Positions 1 to 8,207 of a stretch of DNA of 64,000 nucleotides are shown piece after piece; the first letter of the stretch is position 1; every line of letters begins with the position of its first letter. The stretch comes from Prevotella sp. (lineage in GTDB: Bacteria; Bacteroidota; Bacteroidia; Bacteroidales; Muribaculaceae): positions 207,498 through 271,497 of the forward strand of contig JAMPBN010000001.1 in assembly GCA_023666665.1 (NCBI GenBank). The letters run 5' to 3'. The notes beneath the pieces are model-generated. The model saw only the letters and a program-made list of their open reading frames with translations. It was not told the DNA's origin and made no database searches. Both the position numbers and the translations under genes were made by a program.

Positions 1-600
1 GATTTCGAGTTCATCAACTTTGATTACTACAACACTTCGACCCTCTTCGGCCAAAGCGCCGCCCCCGGAGATTATACTCCCGAAATTTGCCGGGCGGCTA
101 TCAAAGAGGCAATCACTTCAGGTAAGCATTTCATTCAGCATCCCATTGACTACACAGCCTACGGCTATCCGGCATACGACTACGATTGCTGGAAGCTCAC
201 CGACGAAGGGCTTGACTATGGCTGGTGGAACTCCGCTTGGTATACCGGCTATTGGAGTTACTGGACAGCCAACTCAGGCTACAACGAGTGGATGTATAGC
301 GGCTCGGGCTTCACAGGTCGTCAGCTTTCCGACGGCTGTATGGACGCCTGGTCGTTTACCATATTCGATGAGGCCAAAGTCGGCGGCATCGGTGAAGGTC
401 TGGCCCCTCCCGAAGATGAAGCACTTTACAGCTATCGTCCGGCCAATGAGGCTGATGAAATCACAACTGTATCGAGCAATGAAGAAAACACTGCTGAATA
501 CTTCACGCTCCATGGAGTAAGCCTCGGAAGTCAACGTCCCGCCCCAGGTCTCTACATCGTAAAGCACGGCTCTTCTATCAGTAAAGAAATTATTCGATAA
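1..600 (+). CDS. Secreted protein with Trp-rich intrinsic-factor-like domain and T9SS-type tail (5' partial)
   Basis: The reading frame is open from base 1, so the start and any signal peptide lie upstream; 199 codons and a TAA are visible. A tyrosine/tryptophan-rich middle contains YWSYW, then NEWMYSGSGFTGRQL and DGCMDAWSF. This pattern resembles the DUF4430 fold of the C-terminal domain of transcobalamin and intrinsic factor, and similar bacterial domains occur in corrinoid loci. The last ~35 residues (FTLHGVSLGS, PGLYIVKHG, ending EIIR) look like a type IX secretion sorting tail. The next gene starts 21 bases later and encodes a BtuG-like propeller, so the three genes are probably one operon. 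Corrinoid binding is inferred from fold resemblance and context. It could instead be another surface adhesin with a beta-sandwich domain. Confidence 0.7.
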   Translation, partial: DFEFINFDYYNTSTLFGQSAAPGDYTPEICRAAIKEAITSGKHFIQHPIDYTAYGYPAYDYDCWKLTDEGLDYGWWNSAWYTGYWSYWTANSGYNEWMYSGSGFTGRQLSDGCMDAWSFTIFDEAKVGGIGEGLAPPEDEALYSYRPANEADEITTVSSNEENTAEYFTLHGVSLGSQRPAPGLYIVKHGSSISKEIIR

Positions 601-621
601 ACCAGTAATATTCATTTCATT

Positions 622-3600
622 ATGAAAAAACCACTATTCCTATTCGGCTTGATGGCATTAGTGGCCATGCAAGTCTCAGCGTCCTCTCCAAATGCCGAGA
701 AAGTCCGCTATACGGTTGACGAGGGTGAGAACTTCTATACTGTAGTTCTCAACTTTAACAATCCCAATCGCCTCGATAACCTCGTGTTGGGCTATCGCAC
801 AAACGCCACCTCAATTGTTGCCTCCGATCTTGTTGAGGCCATTGCCGCTGCCGACCGACGTATGGAGGTTGTCGCTGCAGACGGTGCTATAACTTCCGTT
901 AAATTCGACCTTAACGGCGATGATGTTCTCGATGATAAAGACGCAGTTGCTGAAAATAGCAACGACGCATCATGGAACGTTACTGAAGCTGATAATGTAA
1001 TTACTCTCCATTATGGCGAAAACGCTACTTGCGAGTATTATTTCTACCTCCCCGGTCCCGACGAACAGGGTGTATGGGTACCTGAAGAAATGACCATTAA
1101 ACTTAGCGATGCCGGCTTCGTGCTCCCCGTGCTTGTACAACCGCAAGGTGGCGCCGTTGCCATGACAACAAACTGGCAAGCATCATCGAGCAACACTACC
1201 TACAAGTTCGACTCCAAGTTCATCGGCTCGCCTTACACTTTAATCGACGGCACATATAACGCCCGTCCCACCCTCAAAGGAGCTACCGGCACTACCTACG
1301 TGCGCTATCGTCCGCAAATCGATAAGGTTTATACCGAGTCTAACTTCATGACTTTAAATATCGAGGATCCCGAAGTGCCGATGACGGCAATCATCTTTGC
1401 TCAGTCCTCCATCGAGAGTGCTCTCAACAAGGTTATAAATGTTGACTTCACATTTGAACCTGAAAATGCTACCTATACCGGCGTAAGTTTCACCTCGTCC
1501 AACACCAAGGTAGCTACCTGGTCGGCTTCTGCAGGTCTGAAATCCACAACCACTGCCGGCGAAGCTACCATTACCGCCAAATATATCTACAATCCCGAAG
1601 TTACCGCTGAATTCGCGCTGACTACCAAGCTGATGAAGCCCGTAACTGCGGTGAACTTCGGCCCTGGTACGGAAGATGGCGTTATCAACGTTCCCATACG
1701 TCAGCTTACCGGTCTGAAACCGGTAATCGAGCCGGAAGATGCCGACATTCCCGACGTTACAATCACACTGAGCGATAACGGCACCTCGCGCGATGACATG
1801 ACCTGCTCTACCTATAAAGTAAACTGGTGGGACATCAACAACGTGCGCAGCCAGTTCTTTGAACTCTCCGGCCATCGCCCTACCGGCGACACTCCCGCGA
1901 AAATCAGTGTTGTTTCTACCGACGGCCAATTCAGCAAAGACTTCATTGTTAACGTAATTGAGGCTGATCGCACTTCTCGCGAACAAGGCTACGTTGACGG
2001 CACGATTATTCTCAATGAGGAATGGTTTACCCACACCAACGGCGGTCTTAACTACTTCACTGAAGAAGATGAAATAATTTATCAGGCCTACGAGAAAGAA
2101 AACCCCGGCATGGCATTCGGTGCAACATCACAGCATGGCTGCATATGGAACGGCATGCTAATCGTAGCCTCAAAGCAGGCTGCCGACGGTGGCGACCCGC
2201 TACCCGGCGGCGGTCGCCTGGTAATTGCTGACGCTACCACCTTGAAGTGTCTCGGCAGTCTTGAGAACCTTGCCTTTACCAACTCCGAGGGTACGACTCT
2301 CAGTGGCGATGGTCGTGCCGTTTGTGGCGCTACTGCCGATAAAATCTACGTCAGCACCAGCAATGGTATCTTCGTTGTCAACGTTGCCGACCCCACCAAC
2401 CCCGAAATCACCGGACGCATCGGCATGGGTGAAGGCGAAAACAGCACCGATCTCTATAACGGCCAAATTGGCGACATGGTCAATGCGTGCGGCCATGTAT
2501 TCGCCGTGATGCAAAGCACCGGACTGCTCATTGTTGATGTCGATACCGACAAACTCAACGACGCTACCATTGCCGACAAAAACGTGCAGGGCGTAACCCA
2601 AAGTGCCGACGGCAACGTTTGGTACTGCACCACCGGGGCTGACGAAAACGGCAATGCCTGCTCCATATTCGTAGCTCTCGATCCCGAAACCCTCCAAGAG
2701 GTAGACCGCGTAAAGATGCCCGCAGAAGTTGGCGTAGTTGCCTGCAGTTGGGGTGCCTGGCGCTCAACTGCTTTTAAGGGCGCATATAAGGGCAACAACC
2801 TCTGGTTCGTAACCGGCGCCGCCGGCATTATGGGTGGTGCTACAGGCGACTACTACAAATACCACATCGGCGATTACCCTGCCGAAATCAAGCCTTTCTT
2901 CACCCTTAAAGACAAAACCGGCATCAACGCTTTCGGCGAGGAAGTAGGCCTGATGACCTACGGCACTCCTATCTACGACCCGCGCAATGACCGCCTTATA
3001 GTAATGGCCGGTCGCAGCGGCGCTGCCAGTGGCGGCTACCGCGACCACTGGACTCTCTACGTTGACGGTCAAACGGGCGAGGTTACCAAAACCTTTAAGC
3101 TCAACCCTTACTATTGGTTTCAGTCGCTCCCCATTCTCCCAGACAAGTACGACGTTGAATTCAACATTGACGACATCGAGTTTGACTTTAATGACCAAGC
3201 CAAGGAATTTGACCTCGAACAACTTGTCAGCGACCCCGACAACATCCGGCGCAATGTCACCGTATGCCTGGTAAGCGAACCCTCAGCTCAAGGAGAAGAT
3301 GCCGTTGCAGAACCGGCAATAGTTAAACTCGAAAACAACCTTCTTACAGTTACCCCTCAAGTACCCGGACAGACTTCATTTACTCTCTGCGGTGAGTCTA
3401 ACGGTCGCGCCGTAAGCAAAACCATCAACGTCTACGTAAAAGAGGCTCAGACCGGCATTCAGGCAGTTTCTGCTGAAAAGTCGATGAAGTTGCGTGGCAG
3501 CCGCCTGTTTGTCAACGGCTACTGCGGATCTTCCTTCACCGTCTATGACCTTGCCGGCGCTGAAGTTGCGGAGTTTGTGGCAGATGCCGAGAATTGCATC

Positions 3601-3678
3601 TTCGACTTTGGTGCTCACAAGGGGATTTATCTCGTCAAGTCTTCTGACGGTTCAGTCCTGAAAGTCAGTGTGAAGTAA
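622..3678 (+). CDS. Large secreted BtuG-like (DUF5074) beta-propeller protein with Ig-like domain
   Basis: 1018 residues. The signal peptide ends near residue 21 (MKKPLFLFGL, then VSASS) and has no lipobox cysteine. Residues ~25-210 are a beta-rich N-terminal domain containing one EF-hand-like loop (DLNGDDVLDDKD, ~96-107). Residues ~250-340 resemble a bacterial Ig-like (BIG2) domain. Residues ~455-845 form the propeller, with ILNEEWFTHTNGGLNY, ENPGMAFGATSQHG, SKQAADGGD, GGRLVIADATTLK and STSNGIFVV. These are hallmarks of the DUF5074 family that includes the surface B12-binding protein BtuG of Bacteroides. The end (FTVYDLAGAEV, KGIYLVKSSDG) is a sorting tail, so type IX export rather than lipoprotein anchoring is expected. 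The next gene overlaps by one base (TAATG) and encodes a smaller paralogue. Vitamin B12 capture is inferred from family membership. Confidence 0.8.
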   Translation: MKKPLFLFGLMALVAMQVSASSPNAEKVRYTVDEGENFYTVVLNFNNPNRLDNLVLGYRTNATSIVASDLVEAIAAADRRMEVVAADGAITSVKFDLNGDDVLDDKDAVAENSNDASWNVTEADNVITLHYGENATCEYYFYLPGPDEQGVWVPEEMTIKLSDAGFVLPVLVQPQGGAVAMTTNWQASSSNTTYKFDSKFIGSPYTLIDGTYNARPTLKGATGTTYVRYRPQIDKVYTESNFMTLNIEDPEVPMTAIIFAQSSIESALNKVINVDFTFEPENATYTGVSFTSSNTKVATWSASAGLKSTTTAGEATITAKYIYNPEVTAEFALTTKLMKPVTAVNFGPGTEDGVINVPIRQLTGLKPVIEPEDADIPDVTITLSDNGTSRDDMTCSTYKVNWWDINNVRSQFFELSGHRPTGDTPAKISVVSTDGQFSKDFIVNVIEADRTSREQGYVDGTIILNEEWFTHTNGGLNYFTEEDEIIYQAYEKENPGMAFGATSQHGCIWNGMLIVASKQAADGGDPLPGGGRLVIADATTLKCLGSLENLAFTNSEGTTLSGDGRAVCGATADKIYVSTSNGIFVVNVADPTNPEITGRIGMGEGENSTDLYNGQIGDMVNACGHVFAVMQSTGLLIVDVDTDKLNDATIADKNVQGVTQSADGNVWYCTTGADENGNACSIFVALDPETLQEVDRVKMPAEVGVVACSWGAWRSTAFKGAYKGNNLWFVTGAAGIMGGATGDYYKYHIGDYPAEIKPFFTLKDKTGINAFGEEVGLMTYGTPIYDPRNDRLIVMAGRSGAASGGYRDHWTLYVDGQTGEVTKTFKLNPYYWFQSLPILPDKYDVEFNIDDIEFDFNDQAKEFDLEQLVSDPDNIRRNVTVCLVSEPSAQGEDAVAEPAIVKLENNLLTVTPQVPGQTSFTLCGESNGRAVSKTINVYVKEAQTGIQAVSAEKSMKLRGSRLFVNGYCGSSFTVYDLAGAEVAEFVADAENCIFDFGAHKGIYLVKSSDGSVLKVSVK

Positions 3679-5045
3679 TGAACGCACGCAAGCTAATGTT
3701 ATCCGTTATCTCCGCACTTGCGCTCGGCGCGAGTGCCGGAGATAATGATTATTCCCGGGGCATAATCTTTGTAAATGAAGACTGGTACGGACATCAAAAC
3801 TCAACCCTTAACTATCTCCTGCCCGACGACCCCAATGGTGAATACTGGCAATACCGAGTGTTTCAAGCCGAAAACCCCGGCTATGAGTTGGGCTGCACAA
3901 ATCAATATGGAGCAATTTGGAATGGTCGCCTCTATCTGATTGCCAAGCAGGCCAAGGATCCCGGAGCAAACGTTACTGGCGGACGCTTAACTGTGGTCGA
4001 TGCGCGGACGCTCAAATTGCTGCATCAAGCTGAGCAGATTGACCCTTCGGGAGCGCAATGCGACGGGCGCGGATTTGTCGGCATTGATGCTCGCAAGGGT
4101 TATATCTCCACGAGCAACGGCATTTGGATTTTAGACTTGGATAATTTTGAGGTTACCGGTCAAGTCGCCGGTTCCGCTAACCCAAATGCCGGAGGCGACA
4201 ATGACAAACCCAACACAGACCCCACCGGTTCGCTCTATCACGGTCAAACCGGTATGATGGTTCGCGCTGCCACCAAGATTTTTGCTGCGCATCAACAATA
4301 CGGTCTATTGATTATCGACCCCGAAAAAGACGAAGTTACTGATGTGATTTCAATGGATATTGTTGCCGAAAAGGCCGGAATAGGCTCCGTAGTGATGTCA
4401 AAAGACGGCATGCTTTGGCTCTCAGTGGCGGCCAATACTCAAGGAACCGGCGCCGCGCTCCCCTATATTGTTAAAGTAGACCCCGTAACGCTTGAAACCA
4501 CCATAGTAGAAATTCCCGACGGAATGTTCCCGCCATCGAACTCCTGGTATGCATGGACTCCCGACGCTTTTGTGGCCTCAAAGGTTGAGAATTGTCTCTA
4601 CTGGAAAGGTGGTGCCAACCGCTGGTTCTCCGGAACGAAAATCTACAAATATGACATAGATGCCAAGAAGCTGACTCTCCATATCGACCTTGAAGCTGAC
4701 GGCGAAGACTGGAAGCTCTACGGTTGCTCAATGGGTGTGGACCCGCTGACCGACGAGATGTATATGTCGCTCTACCATGAATTTGGCAAACCGACATACA
4801 TCACCCGCCGCTACACGGCCAACGGCACGAAAATCAAGGACTATCAGATGATTGCTAACTACTGGTTCCCATCGCTGCCGGTGTTCCCGCAGGGCGCTGA
4901 AACGCAGCTCCGGGAAGTTGCCGACCCCGGCGAGTCAGGTTCTACCACATACGACCTGCTTGGCCGTAGGGTAGGGGAGCCGACCAGCGGCATCTTTATC
5001 CGCAAATCCGGCTCTACGGTCACCAAGACCTACATCCAACGCTGA
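3678..5045 (+). CDS. Secreted BtuG-like (DUF5074) beta-propeller protein
   Basis: 455 residues. The signal peptide (MNARKLMLSVISALALGASA) has no lipobox. The rest of the body is one propeller closely parallel to that of the preceding gene: FVNEDWYGHQNSTLNYL, ENPGYELGCTNQYG, YLIAKQAKDPG, GGRLTVVDARTLK and STSNGIWIL. The C-terminus (TTYDLLGRRVGEP, SGIFIRKSGS) is a short type IX-like sorting tail. The start codon overlaps the previous stop (TAATG), implying translational coupling. The two propellers probably arose by duplication; this one lacks the N-terminal and Ig-like domains. Its last 16 bases overlap the convergent mtgA. Likely role: cell-surface corrinoid binding, by analogy with BtuG. That is family-based and not shown by the sequence itself. 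Confidence 0.8.
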   Translation: MNARKLMLSVISALALGASAGDNDYSRGIIFVNEDWYGHQNSTLNYLLPDDPNGEYWQYRVFQAENPGYELGCTNQYGAIWNGRLYLIAKQAKDPGANVTGGRLTVVDARTLKLLHQAEQIDPSGAQCDGRGFVGIDARKGYISTSNGIWILDLDNFEVTGQVAGSANPNAGGDNDKPNTDPTGSLYHGQTGMMVRAATKIFAAHQQYGLLIIDPEKDEVTDVISMDIVAEKAGIGSVVMSKDGMLWLSVAANTQGTGAALPYIVKVDPVTLETTIVEIPDGMFPPSNSWYAWTPDAFVASKVENCLYWKGGANRWFSGTKIYKYDIDAKKLTLHIDLEADGEDWKLYGCSMGVDPLTDEMYMSLYHEFGKPTYITRRYTANGTKIKDYQMIANYWFPSLPVFPQGAETQLREVADPGESGSTTYDLLGRRVGEPTSGIFIRKSGSTVTKTYIQR

Positions 5046-5689
5046 ATCGTGGCGGCTCGTCGGGACATGTAGCCCGATGGGCGCGCCGGATTGCGCTTTA
5101 TGGGATTGGGGAGAGACACGGCAATCAAGGCGCATTGCCGACGCGAAAGCCGCGAGGCCTCGCAGCCGAAATAATGCTCCGCTGCGGCCTCAACGCCATA
5201 AATTCCCGGACCCATTTCTATGGAGTTGAGATAGACTTCCATTATTCGTTCCTTGCTCCACAACAGCTCTATTAGAACCGTGAAATAGGCCTCCAAGCCC
5301 TTGCGCACCCATGAGTGCCCGGGCCAAAGAAACACGTTTTTTGCCGTTTGCTGAGTAATGGTGCTGGCACCGCGCTCGCGCTTGCCGGAGGCGCGTTCCT
5401 CCAGAGCATTGTTAATCTCCACGAAGTCAAAGCCGTGATGGTCGTAGAAGCGGCCGTCTTCTGACGCAACGACCGCCTTGGGCATCCATGGAGACATCTG
5501 CTCCAGCGGTACCCACTGATGCTGCCACCCCTCAAAGCGCTCTTGGGACTTCGCCTTAGGGCTGATGCTGCGAATAACCATCAGCGGCGTTACCCATACC
5601 GGCACCCACCGCAACACGATAACTGCCAACACCGTCGACGCAAAAAAAAGCGCCACCGCCCACTTCAAAAACGTCCAAATCTTCCGCAT
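5030..5689 (-). CDS. mtgA: Monofunctional biosynthetic peptidoglycan glycosyltransferase
   Basis: 219 residues, usual size for MtgA. It polymerises lipid II into glycan strands at the outer face of the inner membrane. One N-terminal membrane anchor (~8-27) is followed by a GT51 domain: the catalytic segment ASEDGRFYDHHGFD (Glu77, Asp78), then RGASTITQQTAKN (~107-119), LWSKERIMEVYLN and GIYGVEAAAEHYFG. No transpeptidase domain follows. The gene lies 19 bases after the DUF262 nuclease gene on the same strand. A 17-base inverted repeat fills that gap, so transcription may be read-through or separately controlled. The 3' end overlaps the convergent propeller gene by 16 bases. Confidence 0.95.
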   Translation of the reverse strand: MRKIWTFLKWAVALFFASTVLAVIVLRWVPVWVTPLMVIRSISPKAKSQERFEGWQHQWVPLEQMSPWMPKAVVASEDGRFYDHHGFDFVEINNALEERASGKRERGASTITQQTAKNVFLWPGHSWVRKGLEAYFTVLIELLWSKERIMEVYLNSIEMGPGIYGVEAAAEHYFGCEASRLSRRQCALIAVSLPNPIKRNPARPSGYMSRRAATIQRWM

Positions 5690-5692
5690 AAC

Positions 5693-5709
5693 AATTTCAA
5701 ATTGAAATT
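5693..5709. repeat. 17-bp inverted repeat between mtgA and the DUF262 gene
   Basis: AATTTCAA and TTGAAATT flank a single central A, giving perfect 8-bp arms. The repeat starts four bases before the mtgA start codon and runs into the stop codon of the upstream nuclease gene. It could be an operator or a small mRNA hairpin covering the mtgA start; nothing else distinguishes these. AT-rich sequence makes chance occurrence possible. Confidence 0.5.
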
Positions 5710-7502
5710 TACTTCTTTGTATCTCGTTGGAGTAAGAGCTCTATGAGTTCCTCCTTGCTTAGGGTACTCAAATCAGGGTGCACATTTTCGGTGGAACTTG
5801 ATTTTTGCTTTGCATATTCGCTGTCCCAGCGCTCAAGTATTTGTTTCAGTGTTCCGAAGCACTCTTCATCGCGAACTGTGATATCATCAAGCGTCCAATC
5901 AGTATGCGATGCCAATTTTCGTGCCGCAGTGATGCCGGACTGGGCGTATTTTTCCGCCTTCTTTGAATAATAACCATTACTGGCTCCTATGTTAAGCGGC
6001 TTTTCGAGCGCTACCTTATTGCCGAGATGTTCTATCAGAGCGTTGGTTTCCTCTTTTGTCTTGTCGGGGTATCGGGTTGTATCCCATTTTTGAGGGAAAA
6101 TATGCTCAATCTCCCAGCGCTGCGGCAACAGCCCCTCCTGCTCTTCATATGCGAGAATCTTCAAAATCATTCTTACCAGACTGCGATGAGTGAAGATTAT
6201 GCGTTCTTTCAGACTGTCAACATTTTGACATACGGAATTGAACTCAGGAGTCGGACTATTGATGATGTCGCGGTTGAGTTTAATTATGTCAACTTTTACG
6301 CCGTTAATCGACGGAATTTCAAGAAATTTGGAGACCAATACCATTGCGAGCTTGCGCAAAAAGTATTTGAAATTCTCAGCAAATTCGGGTTCTTTTCGAT
6401 GCGTCAGGTAGTATATGACCGTAGGATATTTCCAGTACTCATTGTTGTATGTCGAAAGTATGTCGAGAATCCGCCTGATGTTAACGTCGTTGCTCCAAGG
6501 TTCATTGTCAACTTCATCGTGAAGCGTCAAGACGCGAAACACATTTAATATCGTTTTAAGGTCATCGAGCAAATTGGCCTCAAGAAGCCTGAATGACTGT
6601 TTTTCTTCATAATATTTTCTAACGCCCGGAGTTGTTGAATCTACGATGCCGTCTTTGGCCCGCAGATAAAACATATAGTAGTAGAAAAGATTCTGAATAC
6701 TTAGACCTACCTGAGCAGATTGTTCCTCAAGGAAGCGCCATGTGTCGATAAATTCTGACTTCTTTTCGTCAGGCGTATGGTTGTAAATCTTGGCTTTGAA
6801 AATGTCGGCATCTGATAATGGCAGACCGCGATTATTCAGCGTGGAGAAAATTGTCAGAGCGGTATCTTGGTTATCTGCGGTAATGGGCAGTAAGATTGAA
6901 AGGTTAAGAAGCACATCAATGAAGCTGTAAATCTTCATACCCGAATGAGTGTTGGAGTTTCTAAACAACTCACGGAATCGCAAGTAATTACGCGAATAAT
7001 TATCTTTTGCTCCGGGAACGACATTGCCCGTAACCAAAATATTCTTCAGAATTTCATTACCTTCGTCGCTTATAACTTTAGATTTAAGCAGGATTTTACT
7101 ATAATCCACCTTGCCGGTGTAACGGTCGGTGATCCAAATTGTCTTTTCAATCTCACCTATGAAATGGTTTTCCTCGTCGCCTTTGACCGGAGTTTCCTGC
7201 AGATGAGCATATATTGCCCGGAGCAATAAAAACAGCGAGGTAATGCGCTGCTGTCCGTCAATTATTTCCCATTCGCCGTTCTCATTCTCATACGAAACGA
7301 TAGTGCCAAGAAAATATGTTGATTTGTCGTTGCGTTTTGGGTCAACGGTAAAGTCCCAAATGTCGTTATATAGCGTGTCAATTTCGTCATCGCTCCAAGC
7401 GTAAGGACGCTGATATTCCGGAATGATGAATGGATGTTCGCGTGAACTACGAAGTAAATCAATAACGCTTTGCTTATTAACCTGAATTGAAGTGGTAGCC
7501 AT
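5709..7502 (-). CDS. GmrSD-type DUF262/DUF1524 nuclease (putative anti-phage protein)
   Basis: 597 residues, the size of single-chain GmrSD/SspE-like proteins. The N-terminal DUF262 domain has PEYQRPYAWSDDEI (~28-41) and the nucleotide-binding motif IIDGQQRITSL (~80-90). The C-terminal DUF1524 domain has an HNH-like EIEHIFPQKW (~464-473) followed by LGNKVALEKPLN. Known members are type IV restriction enzymes that cut modified phage DNA, with the DUF262 part sensing or hydrolysing nucleotide. No methylase or phosphorothioation genes are nearby, so it looks like a stand-alone defence gene. By eye it is more AT-rich than the neighbouring housekeeping genes, which fits acquisition by transfer. 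A divergent small membrane protein begins about 120 bases away. Family assignment is secure; the target is unknown. Confidence 0.88.
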   Translation of the reverse strand: MATTSIQVNKQSVIDLLRSSREHPFIIPEYQRPYAWSDDEIDTLYNDIWDFTVDPKRNDKSTYFLGTIVSYENENGEWEIIDGQQRITSLFLLLRAIYAHLQETPVKGDEENHFIGEIEKTIWITDRYTGKVDYSKILLKSKVISDEGNEILKNILVTGNVVPGAKDNYSRNYLRFRELFRNSNTHSGMKIYSFIDVLLNLSILLPITADNQDTALTIFSTLNNRGLPLSDADIFKAKIYNHTPDEKKSEFIDTWRFLEEQSAQVGLSIQNLFYYYMFYLRAKDGIVDSTTPGVRKYYEEKQSFRLLEANLLDDLKTILNVFRVLTLHDEVDNEPWSNDVNIRRILDILSTYNNEYWKYPTVIYYLTHRKEPEFAENFKYFLRKLAMVLVSKFLEIPSINGVKVDIIKLNRDIINSPTPEFNSVCQNVDSLKERIIFTHRSLVRMILKILAYEEQEGLLPQRWEIEHIFPQKWDTTRYPDKTKEETNALIEHLGNKVALEKPLNIGASNGYYSKKAEKYAQSGITAARKLASHTDWTLDDITVRDEECFGTLKQILERWDSEYAKQKSSSTENVHPDLSTLSKEELIELLLQRDTKK

Positions 7503-7526
7503 TCTCTTAATTTTAAATAGAAATTA

Positions 7527-7534
7527 CAAAGGTA
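7527..7534 (-). promoter_or_regulatory. -7 box for the DUF262 gene
   Basis: On the minus strand this reads TACCTTTG, an exact match to the Bacteroidota -7 element TAnnTTTG. It lies 24 bases upstream of the start codon at 7502. I find no clear TTTG -33 partner at the expected distance, so the promoter may be weak or need an activator. Confidence 0.55.
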
Positions 7535-7543
7535 CAACAATTA

Positions 7544-7617
7544 TTTGACAAGAGTGTATTTAATCTCTTAAATTTGTACAAAAATTTTTGTACGCCCAAA
7601 ATTATTTCATATATTTG
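7544..7617 (+). promoter_or_regulatory. Tandem promoters with an 18-bp palindrome
   Basis: Promoter 1 is TTTG 7544-7547, 21-base spacer, TAAATTTG 7569-7576. Promoter 2 is TTTG 7587-7590, 19-base spacer, TATATTTG 7610-7617. The perfect palindrome GTACAAAAATTTTTGTAC occupies 7576-7593. It covers the -33 box of promoter 2 and the expected start site of promoter 1, so a bound repressor would block both. The palindrome is AT-rich but exact over 18 bases. Confidence 0.65.
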
Positions 7618-7621
7618 CGAT

Positions 7622-7996
7622 GTGGAATTGAATATTAGACATCGAAGACTTTATGCCTTTTATAATAGCAAAGTTCTTAACGTGCTTGGACTTATTGGCA
7701 TATTGTCGCTAATGCAAATGGGTTGGGTGCAGCCACTGTTAGCGCCTGTAATCTGTTCAGTGACAGCGTTTGTTCCTTTCATCTGCTATGCACTGTGGCT
7801 TTGGATTAAGAAACCTCGTTGCATCACCATTAACACATGGATTTCAAACTGCTCTATATGGTTTACACTGTACTTTCTCATTGTAATAACCATTAAGGAC
7901 CTGAGCGGGTGGTGGTATGCAACTCCGATTATTGCGTCCATTATTCTCATTTTCATAGAGATGCTTCACCCCCACGATAAGTCTTTCGACATCTGA
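7622..7996 (+). CDS. Small integral membrane protein, unknown function
   Basis: I do not recognise a family. The open frame runs to a TGA at 7994-7996 and encodes three or four hydrophobic helices (LGLIGILSLMQMGW; APVICSVTAFVPFICYALWL; IWFTLYFLIVITI; TPIIASIILIFIEML) joined by short charged loops. The start is uncertain. The frame is open from 7574, but that lies inside the promoter. GTG 7622, TTG 7628, GTG 7682 and ATG 7712 are candidates; I give the GTG just after the second -7 box. It is divergent from the GmrSD-like nuclease and followed by tRNA-Gln on the other strand. The position suggests an accessory or defence-linked partner, but no sequence motif shows this. Confidence 0.6.
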   Translation: MELNIRHRRLYAFYNSKVLNVLGLIGILSLMQMGWVQPLLAPVICSVTAFVPFICYALWLWIKKPRCITINTWISNCSIWFTLYFLIVITIKDLSGWWYATPIIASIILIFIEMLHPHDKSFDI

Positions 7997-8006
7997 TATA
8001 GGTCAA

Positions 8007-8042
8007 CAAAAAAGAGCTCAGTCACAAGGAACTTAGCTCTTT
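8007..8042 (-). terminator. Rho-independent terminator of tRNA-Gln
   Basis: Arms AAAGAGCT (8011-8018) and AGCTCTTT (8035-8042) pair over 8 bp, with an additional inner AGT/ACT pairing. On the minus strand the hairpin runs into a T-tract, placing it directly downstream of tRNA-Gln. It may also stop plus-strand transcripts from the small membrane protein gene. Confidence 0.75.
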
Positions 8043-8049
8043 CTTTAAG

Positions 8050-8120
8050 TTGTCTTACCTGGATTCGAACCAAGACAGGCAGAACCAAAAACTGCAGTGC
8101 TACCATTACACCATAAGACA
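8050..8120 (-). tRNA. tRNA-Gln (anticodon TTG)
   Basis: Acceptor arms TGTCTTA and TAAGACA pair perfectly. The T arm contains GGTTCGAATCC, and the D loop contains AATGGTAG. The anticodon loop TTTTGGT gives TTG, decoding CAA/CAG. The 3' CCA is not encoded. The 3' end faces the DUF262/membrane-protein pair, the side on which tRNA-integrated elements normally sit. No integrase or attachment-site duplication was found. Confidence 0.93.
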
Positions 8121-8160
8121 ATCCTATTTGCTCAAGGACTCAGCGTCCCTAAAGCGAGTG

Positions 8161-8192
8161 CAAATTTACGGTGAATATTTTAATTGTGCAAA
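8161..8192 (-). promoter_or_regulatory. Promoter of tRNA-Gln
   Basis: Minus strand: TTTG (8189-8192), 20-base spacer, TAAATTTG (8161-8168). Both elements match the Bacteroidota consensus exactly. The tRNA 5' end lies 40 bases downstream. Confidence 0.8.
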
Positions 8193-8207
8193 TATTTCAC
8201 AGTTTTT

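Noticed and set aside
1354..2034. 226-codon minus-strand open frame within the large propeller gene, and similar long antisense frames (for example 21581-22201 and 33430-33987)
   Set aside because: They are complements of well-supported genes with recognisable domains, show no family motif, and have no promoter or start context.
5709..8050. Integrated mobile element at tRNA-Gln
   Set aside because: No integrase, transposase or duplicated tRNA 3' end was found; only gene content and position suggest acquisition.
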